In this document: one piece after another, positions 10,090-19,886 of the stretch
How the letters are laid out: each line of letters starts with the position of its first letter
How positions within the stretch are numbered: the first letter of the stretch is position 1
Assembly: GCA_964019425.1 (NCBI GenBank)
Contig: OZ025840.1
Location: 681,535-745,534, forward strand
Reading direction: 5' to 3'
DNA length: 64,000 nucleotides
From: Flectonema sp. DT1601
Taxonomy: Eukaryota > Euglenozoa > Diplonemea > Diplonemida > Diplonemidae
Notes under the pieces: model-generated
Told to the model about the DNA's origin: nothing
The model's input: the letters and a program-made list of their open reading frames with translations, nothing else
The model's database searches: none
Position numbers and translations under genes: made by a program

Positions 10090-10677
10090 GCATAAAGTAG
10101 CAAAATATTATATTATAACTTATATTAGTCATTACGTCCTCTTCACGTTCAGATAGGTGTTTTTTGTTTATTTTTTTTTTGGGATGGAACTCGATCCCAA
10201 TAGAAAAAGGCCAATCGATTAATTAGTGTATTTCCTTTGCTTGCTCTTCAAGTTTTTATAACTCTCCTTTTTTCAGAATGACAGGTGACTGAGTGTTGAT
10301 AATAAAGTGGCACAAAATGTGTAAAAATGCAAAATTGTGCTGCTAGTGGAAGTTTGTCTCCCTGTGAGTGACTTTATAGAGTTTTATAAAAAGCTGTTAC
10401 GGTAACATAGGCAAGTGGCGCTCAACTATGTTCACGTGGCCTCCAAGTGGTATTATTTATTTATTTGCAGTCATTTACTACGCTGCCGCTGACAGTCAAG
10501 ATTGTCAGAGAGAGATTGTTCCTTTTGAGCTTGAAAATACAGTATCAAATTATCCCTGTGAGTGACATTAGATTATTTACTCATGCTTAATAAACTCAGC
10601 TGAACAATACAAATTAAATGACATTTTTTTTTTCCTCCAACTCCACTAATAAGGTATCACAAAAGAAAAAAAAAAAA
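8187..10677. other. Long T-rich intergenic region
   Basis: No gene is confidently seen in 2.5 kb. It has long T and A runs (for example 8655-8682 and 10059-10085), an exon-like open stretch at about 9479-9590 after a TAATTACAG acceptor-like site, and a small structured repeat at 10391-10448. TCCCTGTGAGTGAC occurs twice (about 10357 and 10551). Confidence 0.5.
10391..10448 (+). repeat. Small structured repeat, copy A
   Basis: ACATAG (10405-10410) pairs with CTATGT (10426-10431). The loop ends in GGCGCTCAA and ACGTGGCC follows at 10434-10441. The same arrangement, with a different but paired stem, recurs at 39655-39705. Confidence 0.55.
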
Positions 10678-11448
10678 ATGAAGAGAGGAGCAAAACAAAA
10701 GAAGGAATTTAAAAAGATTCTATCACACTATGGTCTTCATTACGGGTTTAGAGCTCCTTATAAAGTTATAATTGACGTATCGTTTATGGTGGCTTGTTCA
10801 CAAGTTGGTATGGATGGTATTCACCCAAGACATGAGATTCTGTCAACTCTTGATGAGAAAATGACTCCAATTACAACACCAGAAGTACTCGATGAGCTGA
10901 AGGAACTCAAAGAGTGGGGAGCATTCAAACACGCGAAAACTTTTTTTTTAATGAAAAACAAAGATACTTCCGTAAGGAAGAATACAATGATGATATGCGA
11001 TGATGAGAATAAAGAATTCCGAGCCCTGGACAATATCTCAATGTCTGTAAAAAAGATAATAAAAAACGACAACGCGGAAAGATACATGGTGGCTACTAAT
11101 AACGAGAACTTAAGAAGAGATTTGGGAAACATACCCGGAGTTCCTATCCTGTCTGTTGACTCGGAGTTTAAAAAAGTAATAATTGCAAAGACGAGTAAAT
11201 CAACTGCAAAACAAGTAGCTGCTTCAAACACTTTAAAAACAGCTAAGCAGGATATTTCAAAGATGGATAAGTCTTTCGCATCACATCTTCACAAGGACGA
11301 TAAAAAATCCGATGATGATACTTATGAACAAACTAATAATGTCGCTTCTGGTGTCAGTAATGTCGAGTGGAAACCAAAGAAAAAGAGAGTTCGCGGTAAG
11401 AACCCATTATCAAATAGGAAGAAACAGAGCAAACCAGACATCCGATAA
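10678..11448 (+). CDS. UTP23: rRNA-processing protein UTP23 (PIN-like domain)
   Basis: The 256-residue product matches UTP23 in length and layout. A basic N-terminus leads into a PIN-like domain containing YGFRAPYKVIIDVSF, the conserved VATNNENLRRDL segment and the PGVPIL motif. The C-terminal tail is lysine- and arginine-rich and holds GKNPLSNRKKQ, the UTP23 signature. UTP23 is a nucleolar factor of the small-subunit processome that helps release snR30 during 18S rRNA maturation. The related PIN protein FCF1 lacks this NPLS tail. I use ATG 10678 because the frame upstream is only a pyrimidine tract and an A run; the likely acceptor AG is at 10652-10653 or 10664-10665. Confidence 0.88.
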   Translation: MKRGAKQKKEFKKILSHYGLHYGFRAPYKVIIDVSFMVACSQVGMDGIHPRHEILSTLDEKMTPITTPEVLDELKELKEWGAFKHAKTFFLMKNKDTSVRKNTMMICDDENKEFRALDNISMSVKKIIKNDNAERYMVATNNENLRRDLGNIPGVPILSVDSEFKKVIIAKTSKSTAKQVAASNTLKTAKQDISKMDKSFASHLHKDDKKSDDDTYEQTNNVASGVSNVEWKPKKKRVRGKNPLSNRKKQSKPDIR

Positions 11449-11669
11449 TAGAATGAATTTTAGATTCTTTTTGGCAAACCTAGCCAACTATGCCGACTCA
11501 TTACGTATCACTCAAATCCTTGCTAGTTAGTCTGTTTTCTTAATGTATTTTTCAAACACAAGAAACACATTAAATGAGAAATAAGAATTCTTAATTCGGA
11601 ATATACGTATCACGCAATTAATTATTTTTTCTCTTTTTTGAAGAGCTTTTAAAAAAAAAAGAAAAAAAA

Positions 11670-12806
11670 ATGCTGAGTTTACGGCGAGGAAGTGTGAGAA
11701 AGGTGCTTAGCTGCCAACAGAGAGGAAATCAAATAAAACGAAAGATAAACCCGCAGGTAATAGCCCCTGCTCCTGAGGTATGGTCATTTTCCCTTTTTTT
11801 TTTTTTTTTTTTTTTTTCCCCGTTCTTCGTGAATTTCATTTTTCAACAAAAAAAAAAAAAAAAACAGCTTCAACGAGAAGAACTCGCAACCATAAAAGGT
11901 CTTCAGCAAGAAAGAAAAGAACTGCAACCCCTCGAAGAGGAGAGACCTCAGGACCCAACACAAATGTTTTTAATGGAAGGAAGATCACTTTTAGCATCAA
12001 TTGACGATGGTGGTGAAGTAACATTAATTACTGATACTGGTGTACCAGGTGTCTTTACTATTGAATTAAACAACCCAGAAGGTAAGAATTCAATGACTGC
12101 TCGTATGATGTGTCAACTTGAGGATTGTATTCGTGAGGTGAACAAACACCCAAAATGTATAGCCGTAGTCCTTCGTGGTGTTGGTGTTAATTTTTGTGGG
12201 GGAGCGGATATCGAACTAGCGACTGTTCATTTGTTGTCTGCAGAACGAGGTTTAAAGATGTGTCGTTACATGCAAACTCTTTTGTTAGAATTTCATAACC
12301 TCCCTTGTATCACCATCGCTGCTATCGAAGGTTCTGCTGTTGGTGGTGGCGCTGAATTAGCACTCGCTTGTGACTTTAGAATTATTGCTGACTCTGGAAA
12401 CATTCACTTTGCTCATACTCACATGGGATTATCAACTGGTTGGGGTGGTGGGACTCGTCTTACTAAGTTAGTCGGTCGTAGAGCAGCAATTCTTCTTCTG
12501 TGTAGTGGTAAGCCTTGTAGTCCTAAAGATGCGACTTCTTTTGGATTAGTTGATCGAATTACATCAGAAGGAGATTCTTATCGTGATTCAATCGCATTTA
12601 TTAAATCAAACTTTATGAATGCTCCAACTGAAGCAGTCAAAGGATGCAAAGATATCATCGCAGCTGCTGAGATCTTAACCCCAAGAACAGCACTGCTCTA
12701 CGAACAAAATATCTTCGCTGCCTTGTGGGCGAAGAATGCTCGCTCGAAACAATTAGCGACTGCAAATCCTTCGGAAATGATTACTGAGGATGCTAAGTCA
12801 GCCTAG
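11670..12806 (+). CDS. Enoyl-CoA hydratase/isomerase family enzyme, ECHDC1-like, one intron
   Basis: Exons are 11670-11777 and 11868-12806, giving 348 residues. The crotonase fold is clear: IELNNPEGKNSM near the start, RGVGVNFCGGADIE for the first oxyanion-hole strand, and IEGSAVGGGAELALACDFR for the second. GLSTGWGGGTRL with the histidine of AHTHMG resembles ECHDC1, the ethylmalonyl-CoA decarboxylase that clears a side product of acetyl-CoA carboxylase; a general enoyl-CoA hydratase or methylglutaconyl-CoA hydratase is the alternative. The N-terminus (MLSLRRGSVRKVLS) is basic and hydroxylated, like a mitochondrial presequence. Without splicing the frame stays open but inserts runs of Phe and Lys, so the intron call rests on composition and the GTATGG...ACAG ends. 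Confidence 0.8.
   Translation: MLSLRRGSVRKVLSCQQRGNQIKRKINPQVIAPAPEVWSFSLFFFFFFFSPFFVNFIFQQKKKKKQLQREELATIKGLQQERKELQPLEEERPQDPTQMFLMEGRSLLASIDDGGEVTLITDTGVPGVFTIELNNPEGKNSMTARMMCQLEDCIREVNKHPKCIAVVLRGVGVNFCGGADIELATVHLLSAERGLKMCRYMQTLLLEFHNLPCITIAAIEGSAVGGGAELALACDFRIIADSGNIHFAHTHMGLSTGWGGGTRLTKLVGRRAAILLLCSGKPCSPKDATSFGLVDRITSEGDSYRDSIAFIKSNFMNAPTEAVKGCKDIIAAAEILTPRTALLYEQNIFAALWAKNARSKQLATANPSEMITEDAKSA
11778..11867 (+). other. Cis-spliced intron, 90 nt, phase 0, no stop
   Basis: Donor GTATGG, acceptor AACAG. A long T run lies just inside the donor and a 17-A run just inside the acceptor, so the two ends could pair. The length is a multiple of three with no in-frame stop. Confidence 0.75.
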
Positions 12807-13194
12807 GAGTTACTTTATAACATTATTGGAGTAACAACTACCTGAAGATGTCTTTACTTTGACATCTCTCGACTGTGACAGACCAGAAGATCAAATAGAT
12901 GTCACTTTCTGTTGATCTGTTTTCTTTACTTTGCTCTGTTTAGAGTAATGACGTCAATAGTCATCTGATGAAGACCTTTGTGAGACTTATCGAGATGAGG
13001 GTTAGAAAGAAGAAACAACAACGAAAAAAAAAAAAAACTAGTCATCACGCGAGTGTGAAAGGTAGTCAGTCGAGTGAATCCCTCGTACCTCTTTAGTAAC
13101 TTGTTTATTGTTAACAGATTACATATAAATGAAACTCATCTGTGAGAAGTGTTTCAGAATTTTACTTTTCTATTCATTCAGCAACAACAACAAA
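12807..13194. other. Intergenic spacer
   Basis: No gene. A hairpin (GATGTC 12847-12852 with GACATC 12861-12866) follows the upstream stop codon. Two acceptor-like sites occur, at 13119-13120 and 13180-13181. Confidence 0.5.
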
Positions 13195-14712
13195 ATGACT
13201 CTCAGAACAGCAGCTATCGCCGCTTTGGTCGCAACGAGTCAGGCTCGTGATCTTGCTGAGTGTGTTTGCTTCCTTAATGATACCTCGTGTACGGGTGATT
13301 CTTGGAAAGACCAATGTGACGATTACTACAAGTCGATTGGTTACACAATCTGGATTGGTATCTTTGGAATGTTATTCTTCTTAATTGCACTACCAATGAT
13401 ATTAATAATTAGAAGATGTTGTAACGGATGTGGAGGTCATCAGCCATCAAAAGGTCTTTGTTATCCGAAGAGGAATGAGTACTTTGAGGGATACTCAACT
13501 TCTCATGTTTTAATTTTAAAGTTTCTCATATTTGGGATTCTTGGAGCTTCCCTGGCATTCGGAATTCCTGTCATCACACAATCGAATAAAGTCAGCGGAA
13601 GCATTGATGATGTTGGAGGTTACTTAGATCAACTTATAGTTGAAGTCGATGAGGCAATCGACGTCGTTAAAACTGATTTCCAAGCGATCCCTGACGTTGA
13701 TCTGTCGGAAATCATCGCTGAAATCGAAAAAGTTGAAAGTCAAATGGACGATGTCAGAAATGGAAAAAAAGACATGATAAAATATGATCACAATTCAGCG
13801 ATTTCTCGTGACAACTGGACAGTTGGTATCATGTGTGGAGTCTGTGGATGCTTCCTACTGGCAGTCCTCATAGCTGTGTGTAGTATTACGAAGTTTTTCC
13901 CTTATTTAATATTATCATTTCTGATAATTGTTGGTCTCGGAGTCGCAATAGTCACAACATTTTATCAAATAACTGGACTACTAACTCACGATTTCTGTAA
14001 CGATTACGATAATGTTTCTGGCAATCTCATTAGAAGAGCAGAACACGAACTAGGTTGTAATCCAAACTCCACAACTGGACTTGCTGACATTATTATCAAA
14101 AGCAACGAAGGAATGCAAAAATTCCAAACCAGAATCTGCGCTGATGTGATGCCTCAGATTAATGCCGCGTTTACTTACCAACAGACTGTTTGTACACCTC
14201 CTGATTGGCGTCAATTTGTTCCTATTTTAAACAACTCCAATACCGTTAACACAGCTGCTCCTTATGACACCTGCAGACTGAACCCGCAGGATAACTGCTC
14301 CATTGCAGACTGTGCTGATCGTTGTCAGCAGGGATCACCAATTCAATTACAGTGTGCTCAGCTGGTTAACGCTGCTCTCTTTAAGAATATTGAAGATGAA
14401 GTGTACCCTGTCGCTAATTGTACTGTTCTTCGTACATTTGTTGGACAGATGGAAAGTCCAATTTGTGATTTGAAATCCTCAACAAGTTCTGTTTGGGGAT
14501 TAACTGCTGTGTTGTTAGCCTGTGCTGCAGTCGGATCCATTGCAGTGATGTTGGGTATTAAGAGATTCGCTCCTCTTCATTCTGAGTATCGCGATCTCAG
14601 TCATGAACAACAACAACCACAAGAAGTCTACCCAACCCCTGCCCCTCCTGTTGCTAGCTACGGAACTGCCCAACCAGTTCGTGGTGGAGCACAGCCTGCT
14701 TATGGAGTCTAA
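13195..14712 (+). CDS. Prominin-like five-span membrane glycoprotein
   Basis: The 505-residue protein has a signal peptide (MTLRTAAIAALVATSQA) and five membrane spans. Span 1 follows DYYKSIGY; then come a cysteine-rich cytosolic loop (RRCCNGCGG), span 2, an extracellular loop of about 90 residues with coiled-coil character, paired spans 3 and 4, an extracellular loop of about 150 residues with many Cys and N-glycosylation sites, span 5, and a Pro/Gln-rich tail. This is the topology of prominin (CD133), which organises plasma-membrane protrusions; tweety homologues are an alternative. I base this on topology more than on sequence motifs. An upstream in-frame codon exists at 13129, but the strong acceptor TTCATTCAG ends at 13181, so ATG 13195 is preferred. 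Confidence 0.65.
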   Translation: MTLRTAAIAALVATSQARDLAECVCFLNDTSCTGDSWKDQCDDYYKSIGYTIWIGIFGMLFFLIALPMILIIRRCCNGCGGHQPSKGLCYPKRNEYFEGYSTSHVLILKFLIFGILGASLAFGIPVITQSNKVSGSIDDVGGYLDQLIVEVDEAIDVVKTDFQAIPDVDLSEIIAEIEKVESQMDDVRNGKKDMIKYDHNSAISRDNWTVGIMCGVCGCFLLAVLIAVCSITKFFPYLILSFLIIVGLGVAIVTTFYQITGLLTHDFCNDYDNVSGNLIRRAEHELGCNPNSTTGLADIIIKSNEGMQKFQTRICADVMPQINAAFTYQQTVCTPPDWRQFVPILNNSNTVNTAAPYDTCRLNPQDNCSIADCADRCQQGSPIQLQCAQLVNAALFKNIEDEVYPVANCTVLRTFVGQMESPICDLKSSTSSVWGLTAVLLACAAVGSIAVMLGIKRFAPLHSEYRDLSHEQQQPQEVYPTPAPPVASYGTAQPVRGGAQPAYGV

Positions 14713-16343
14713 AGTTAGTTAAATTATTGTTATAAAGTATTTGGGTGTTTTCTTATTATTTATTGTTCTTTCTCTGATAACCCGATAGCGAAAACAGGGA
14801 TTGGAATAAAATGATATAAAAAAAAGAAATGAATAAAACAAAACAAACTAATAATCAAAAAAAAAATAAAAATAAATCTGCCTCCCCTATTCACTATTTA
14901 GACTGCGATGTGGAAACCGTACCAAAAGACAGGAGAAAGAGAAGAACAAATAAAAAAAAATGAGTGCTCATTATGTGTTGTGCTAAATTCCCCTTTTTTA
15001 TGTGCTATTTTTGCGAACGATATTTTATTACTCTAAAATCTCAGTTGGGGAAGGCTGCTATTTTAATGTTCTTATTTGCCTCTTTAAAGTTGTGCTAAAT
15101 TCCCCATTTAATAAAAGAATGAAAGAAAAAATAAAAAAAACTATTTATTTCGCCCAACACACCAGAGTGGGACTTGAGTATGAGTTCATAATGTCACCCT
15201 AGCTGCTATATTTTCTTTTTTTGAAAGATGCGGAAAATGTTTTTTCGTTAATTAAACATTTTGTCGTCATCACTTTGTGTTGTTCGCTGTAGATCATAAC
15301 GGGCCGAAGTGAATGAGTACTATTTGATGAAATGGTAGTCGCACTCTCTATTATATCTTCTCATTTGTTTCCTCCAATCTCCGCAAACTGAGATTTTTTT
15401 TTTTTTTTTTCCCCTCATCGTTGTCACAAAACCCGTTGTTCAGTAGGAAGAAAATTGCTCCAGCGTAACTTGACCTGTTCCCATAATAATACCAGCTGCG
15501 CACGAAACAAAAAATGTGAATAAAGAAAGTAAGAATGTTAGGCCGATTATTTCCCCCTTTTTTTTATTTTATTTTTTTTTAAATGTCGGGTGTAATTACT
15601 GCTACTCTAAAAAAGGACGAAATGTGTTGTCACTCAAATACCGATTTTATTTCCCCCCAAATTTTCTTTTTTTTTTTTTTTAAATTATACGATTCTCTAA
15701 ATTTTTTTTTAAACTCGTTCGTCTCTTTTGGTTTTGAGAGGCGCCATGCATGACATCTTCATGAGCGGTTCTGAGAGCTTCCTCAATCTAGTGAGCCCGC
15801 TAGTGAGAGTATTGCTCTTTGTTTCAATGGAGGTACCTATTTAGCGTCCTGCTTTATACGAGTTTTAAAGATAGACCTAAAAAGATAGGGAAGAGAAGTA
15901 GTAAAAACTGAGAATAAAAAATTGAAAAAAAAAAAAAAAACAAAACAAAGAGAGGTGAGGAAATCGGTAACCCATTCATCCGATGAGTGTGTTTTCCTTT
16001 TTGGATGACGAAACAGGTTCAGGTTCCTTCCAAGATCTCACTTCGGGGAGGCTCGAGACTTTTATTATTCACTACTTGGGATCAGCCACGATGTTATTTT
16101 CTTTTTTTAAAATAACTTCTAATGATACATATTGAGCTTCTTTCCCCCTTACTTAGCTTGATGACAGAGTATCAATATACCCCTTACGAATTAGGTACTT
16201 CACAGTAGTACCCATGTGTGAGTTATGTCAACCAACTCCTCGAACCTCACCGTGTGGTGGAGTAGGATAAAGAATAACCTCATTACTAATTTATGAGAAA
16301 TCTGAAATTCAGTTTTTTTCTTTTTATTCCAAAATAGAACCTA

Positions 16344-16376
<33 letters not shown>

Positions 16377-16826
16377 AAAAAAAAAATAAATACAAAAATC
16401 CACAATATTTTACCAAATCTCAAATAAATTTTTTCTCTACGCAGTTCTGTCGTATCTCTCAACTTGTTACGTAGTCCTGCCGTAGGCGATTGTTTTGCTG
16501 ATAAAGTGTAGAGTTACGGAGTTGTATAAAAATTAAATTACTTATTTGTTCTTCTTTCCACATTGAACCTCGATGTACTCTTTTAGTAGTTGTATGCTGT
16601 AGTTGTGATTTCTTAAAGTAGTACCGAAAGATATCCCAAGGAAGTCCGTTTTTAAAAAAAAAAAAATATTACTCTTTGTGGTGTACTTCTTTATCCCTTC
16701 TTCTTAAACAGCAATCAAAATAAAATGATTTGGCGGAGCATTGAGTTCCCTGACTTCGATTAATTAATTAAATAAATTTTTTTGTTTTGTTGTTATTTCA
16801 AAGTTTCTTTCATTCGTTCAGAGGAG
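14713..16826. other. Long T-rich spacer
   Basis: No gene seen in 2.1 kb. It holds long T and A runs (about 16346-16387 is T30 followed by an A-rich stretch), a repeated GTTGTGCTAAATTCCCC (about 14979 and 15089), TTCCCTGACTTCGAT at 16746-16760, and the acceptor AG at 16820-16821. Confidence 0.5.
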
Positions 16827-19646
16827 ATGTCAATTCTGTCGATCGACAGTAAAACAGTTCGTCAGATATGCGTCTCGCAAGTAATCACAACTGTGGCTGG
16901 TGCTCTGAAAGAGTTAATAGAAAACGCAATGGACGCCGGAGCTACTGAAATTACAATAAAAACAGTCGGTTGGGGTGCTGAAGAGATTACTGTTGAAGAC
17001 AACGGTCGGGGAATTAGAGAAGAAAGTTTTGAAAACCTGGTAGCGCAGCATGCGACGTCTAAAATTAGTAACTACTCTGATGTTGAAAAGGGATTGGGAA
17101 CTTTTGGTTTTAGAGGTGAAGCGTTGTCTGCGTTGTGTGGACTCTCTGATCTGAAAATAGTTACCAGACATTCAAGTAGTGAGTCAGCATCTCAATTGAG
17201 TTTTAGCCATTCGAATTTAACATCATTCACTCCCTGCAGCATGAGAGGTAATCACGGAACTATCGTTACTGCTAAGGAATTATTCAAAACAATCCCTGTC
17301 AGGAGAAAGGAACTCATCAGAAATGCGAAAAAGGAATACCAAACTGCAATAAAAGTTGTTCAAGAATATTGTGTTTGTGGAACAGGTATCAGAATTAAGA
17401 TGCTCAACCAGCAAGTGGCAAAAAAGGGAATGCAGGTAATCTGCGCATCATCAGGAAAAAGTTTAATAGAAACGATAAATGAAATGTTCGGAATTGAAAT
17501 AGCAAACACACTTCAACATGTTTCCGTATTAATCCCGTCAAGTTCTGTGAGGATATCTGGTTTCGTATCAAAAGTTAGTCGAGGCTCTGGGAGATCTCGC
17601 AGCGATATTCGATTTATGTTCGCAAATGCTCGTCCAATAGACGTTCATTCATTGAGTACTAAAATAAACCATGCTTATAAGAAATTTAATCCAAAAGAGA
17701 AACCAATTTACTTCTTAAACCTTCAAGGACCTTCAGAGCTCTTCGATGTGAATGTGACTCCCGACAAAAGAACGATATTCATGAAAGGAATTGAGGACAC
17801 TATTCAATATATTCACGATGCGTTCATCCAGTTGTGGGAATTACCCCCACCGACGGAATCTTTCGGAAAACTACGTCAGGTAACGTGGCAGACTGAAGGT
17901 GATGAAATAATAATTAACCCAATTCAACAGACTGAACCAACTCCTGTGAATACCGCGGAGAGTTTCTTGAGTCTCAAGTCTGGTGGAAGTCATCTGTCGA
18001 CACCACAGGAATCGAAAAAATGTTTTGAATCTGAAGCACCAGACTCTACAGTAAAAGAATTAACATTTCTATCTCAAAGTGATCATGTTGATGTTGATGA
18101 TGCTCCTCCGAAGAGGCATCACTCAGTCTCTGAAGACAAAGACGAAGCCCATCTCAAGAGTCGTCAACTCATCTCAGACTGCGACAGCGACAAACCACCG
18201 AAATCAAATCAATCTGATGCAGTTCCTGAGAAGCGAAGACACCAAATAACTTCTGCAAGTGATTCTGATTCGAGTAATGAAGTAGCTCCAGTTAAGAGAA
18301 GACAACTTATTGAAGACGAAGACAGCGATCACAGTGCACCAACAAAGAGAATTAAAGAAGTCAAAAGACAAGTAGTCGATGATAGCTCATCAGAGAGCAT
18401 CCCAATAAAAAGAAAAATAGAAATTACTGAGGACTCTGACTCTGATTGTGAGCCACCCAAAAAGAGAACTCAACCTGACGAGACACACGAAGTCAGTGAC
18501 GACGATCCTCCTCCGAAGAGACCTACGGAAGTCGTTAAGGCAGTTCCATTCTACCCACAACCAGAGAGATCTGAAACCACGGAGTTAATTAAAACTAAAA
18601 AAAAGACGAAACAAAAACAAAAACAAAAAGAAGTAGAGCCTGAAGATGAAGAAACAAAAAGACCTCTCTCAATAAGACGCGGCACCAACTACTGCGATGA
18701 GATTAATAATAGTAATAAAGTTACTGAAGACGAAGAGGGTTCAGGTTTCATTGAATTAGACGACTTGTGTAGTAAGAAATTAAAAACCAATCACGACATC
18801 ACAATGTCATCAATAAATGTGAGCAATATAAAGAAAGCAGTAGATATGAAAAACAAGCAAAGGGAAAGTCATGATACGTCTCTCGCTGATCACAAACAGA
18901 ACTGGACGTCTTACACAGATAAAGCTCACATTGCAGAAGAACAACTCTCCTCAAGAATAACAAAATCTGATTTCAGAGATATGCGAATCGTAGGTCAGTT
19001 TAATAAAGGATTTATTGTTACTCGTTTAGGAAAGGAACTCTTTCTCGTTGATCAGCATGCTTCAGATGAGAAATATAATTTTGAAAAACTGAAAGCTACT
19101 TACAAAATAGCACCCCAACCGCTAGTCCAACCGAGACCGCTTTCGATTCCGGTTGGAGATATTTTGTTACTGAAAGACAATGAAGAAATCTTTAAAGAAA
19201 ATGGTTTTCGATTTCAGTTTAGTGATGACGACTGTGGGTGTTCTGTTTCAGTTATTGCGGTTCCGACTTCTTACAACACGACATTTACTGATCATGACAT
19301 TCAAGAGATAATTGCGATCCTTAAAGAGATACCTGGTGCTCGTTCAATAAGACCCACTCGTACTACAGCCATGCTTGCTAGTAGAGCTTGTAGAAAGAGT
19401 GTGATGATTGGAACTACTTTAAATAATCAACAGATGAGTAGAATTATTAAACACATGTCTTCGATGAACAATCCTTGGAATTGTCCACATGGAAGACCAA
19501 CACTCAGACATTTAGCAACAATAACATTAAAAGGAATACCTGGCACTGCGTACTCTCTCTCTTCTCATCAGACTCAGTTGATTGAAACGACTACTCCGAC
19601 TTGTGAATGTTGTGAAGAACATCCAAAAGAAGAAATTTGGATTTAA
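16827..19646 (+). CDS. PMS2: DNA mismatch repair endonuclease PMS2 (MutL family)
   Basis: The 939-residue protein has the MutL GHKL ATPase at the N-terminus: ELIENAMDAGA binds the magnesium-ATP, followed by DNGRGI and GFRGEALSAL. The C-terminus carries the endonuclease motif DQHASDEKYNFE at about residues 741-752, and ACRKSVMIGT with NPWNCPHGRPT, the zinc-binding site of PMS2-type proteins rather than MLH1. It would pair with MLH1 and nick the daughter strand in mismatch repair. The linker (about residues 420-600) is unusual: an acidic-serine stretch followed by PPKR, PVKR, PIKR or PPKK is repeated about seven times, resembling serial nuclear-localisation signals. ATG 16827 is chosen because the acceptor TTCGTTCAG ends at 16821. 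Confidence 0.95.
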   Translation: MSILSIDSKTVRQICVSQVITTVAGALKELIENAMDAGATEITIKTVGWGAEEITVEDNGRGIREESFENLVAQHATSKISNYSDVEKGLGTFGFRGEALSALCGLSDLKIVTRHSSSESASQLSFSHSNLTSFTPCSMRGNHGTIVTAKELFKTIPVRRKELIRNAKKEYQTAIKVVQEYCVCGTGIRIKMLNQQVAKKGMQVICASSGKSLIETINEMFGIEIANTLQHVSVLIPSSSVRISGFVSKVSRGSGRSRSDIRFMFANARPIDVHSLSTKINHAYKKFNPKEKPIYFLNLQGPSELFDVNVTPDKRTIFMKGIEDTIQYIHDAFIQLWELPPPTESFGKLRQVTWQTEGDEIIINPIQQTEPTPVNTAESFLSLKSGGSHLSTPQESKKCFESEAPDSTVKELTFLSQSDHVDVDDAPPKRHHSVSEDKDEAHLKSRQLISDCDSDKPPKSNQSDAVPEKRRHQITSASDSDSSNEVAPVKRRQLIEDEDSDHSAPTKRIKEVKRQVVDDSSSESIPIKRKIEITEDSDSDCEPPKKRTQPDETHEVSDDDPPPKRPTEVVKAVPFYPQPERSETTELIKTKKKTKQKQKQKEVEPEDEETKRPLSIRRGTNYCDEINNSNKVTEDEEGSGFIELDDLCSKKLKTNHDITMSSINVSNIKKAVDMKNKQRESHDTSLADHKQNWTSYTDKAHIAEEQLSSRITKSDFRDMRIVGQFNKGFIVTRLGKELFLVDQHASDEKYNFEKLKATYKIAPQPLVQPRPLSIPVGDILLLKDNEEIFKENGFRFQFSDDDCGCSVSVIAVPTSYNTTFTDHDIQEIIAILKEIPGARSIRPTRTTAMLASRACRKSVMIGTTLNNQQMSRIIKHMSSMNNPWNCPHGRPTLRHLATITLKGIPGTAYSLSSHQTQLIETTTPTCECCEEHPKEEIWI

Positions 19647-19886
19647 AGAAAAATCAAATTAAACAGCAGGTGAGTTAAATAGTATTTAAGGAGACTATCG
19701 ACAAGTCTGTACAAACCTTCTTCACAATCAACTTATGACTACGAAGTTTAAAAGTAACCTTTTTCTATCCCAATTCTTGATAAAAACTTAACTTAACTAA
19801 TCAACAAATATTCATCCCCTCAAACAGGTGTTTGATGTCCGTAAAAGGATTGTTTACTTTTTAGTTCATTAAATTAAAAACAAACG

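Noticed and set aside
16346-16390. T30/A-rich block as a hairpin terminator
   Set aside because: Homopolymer runs of this kind are everywhere in the spacers, so no specific role can be claimed.
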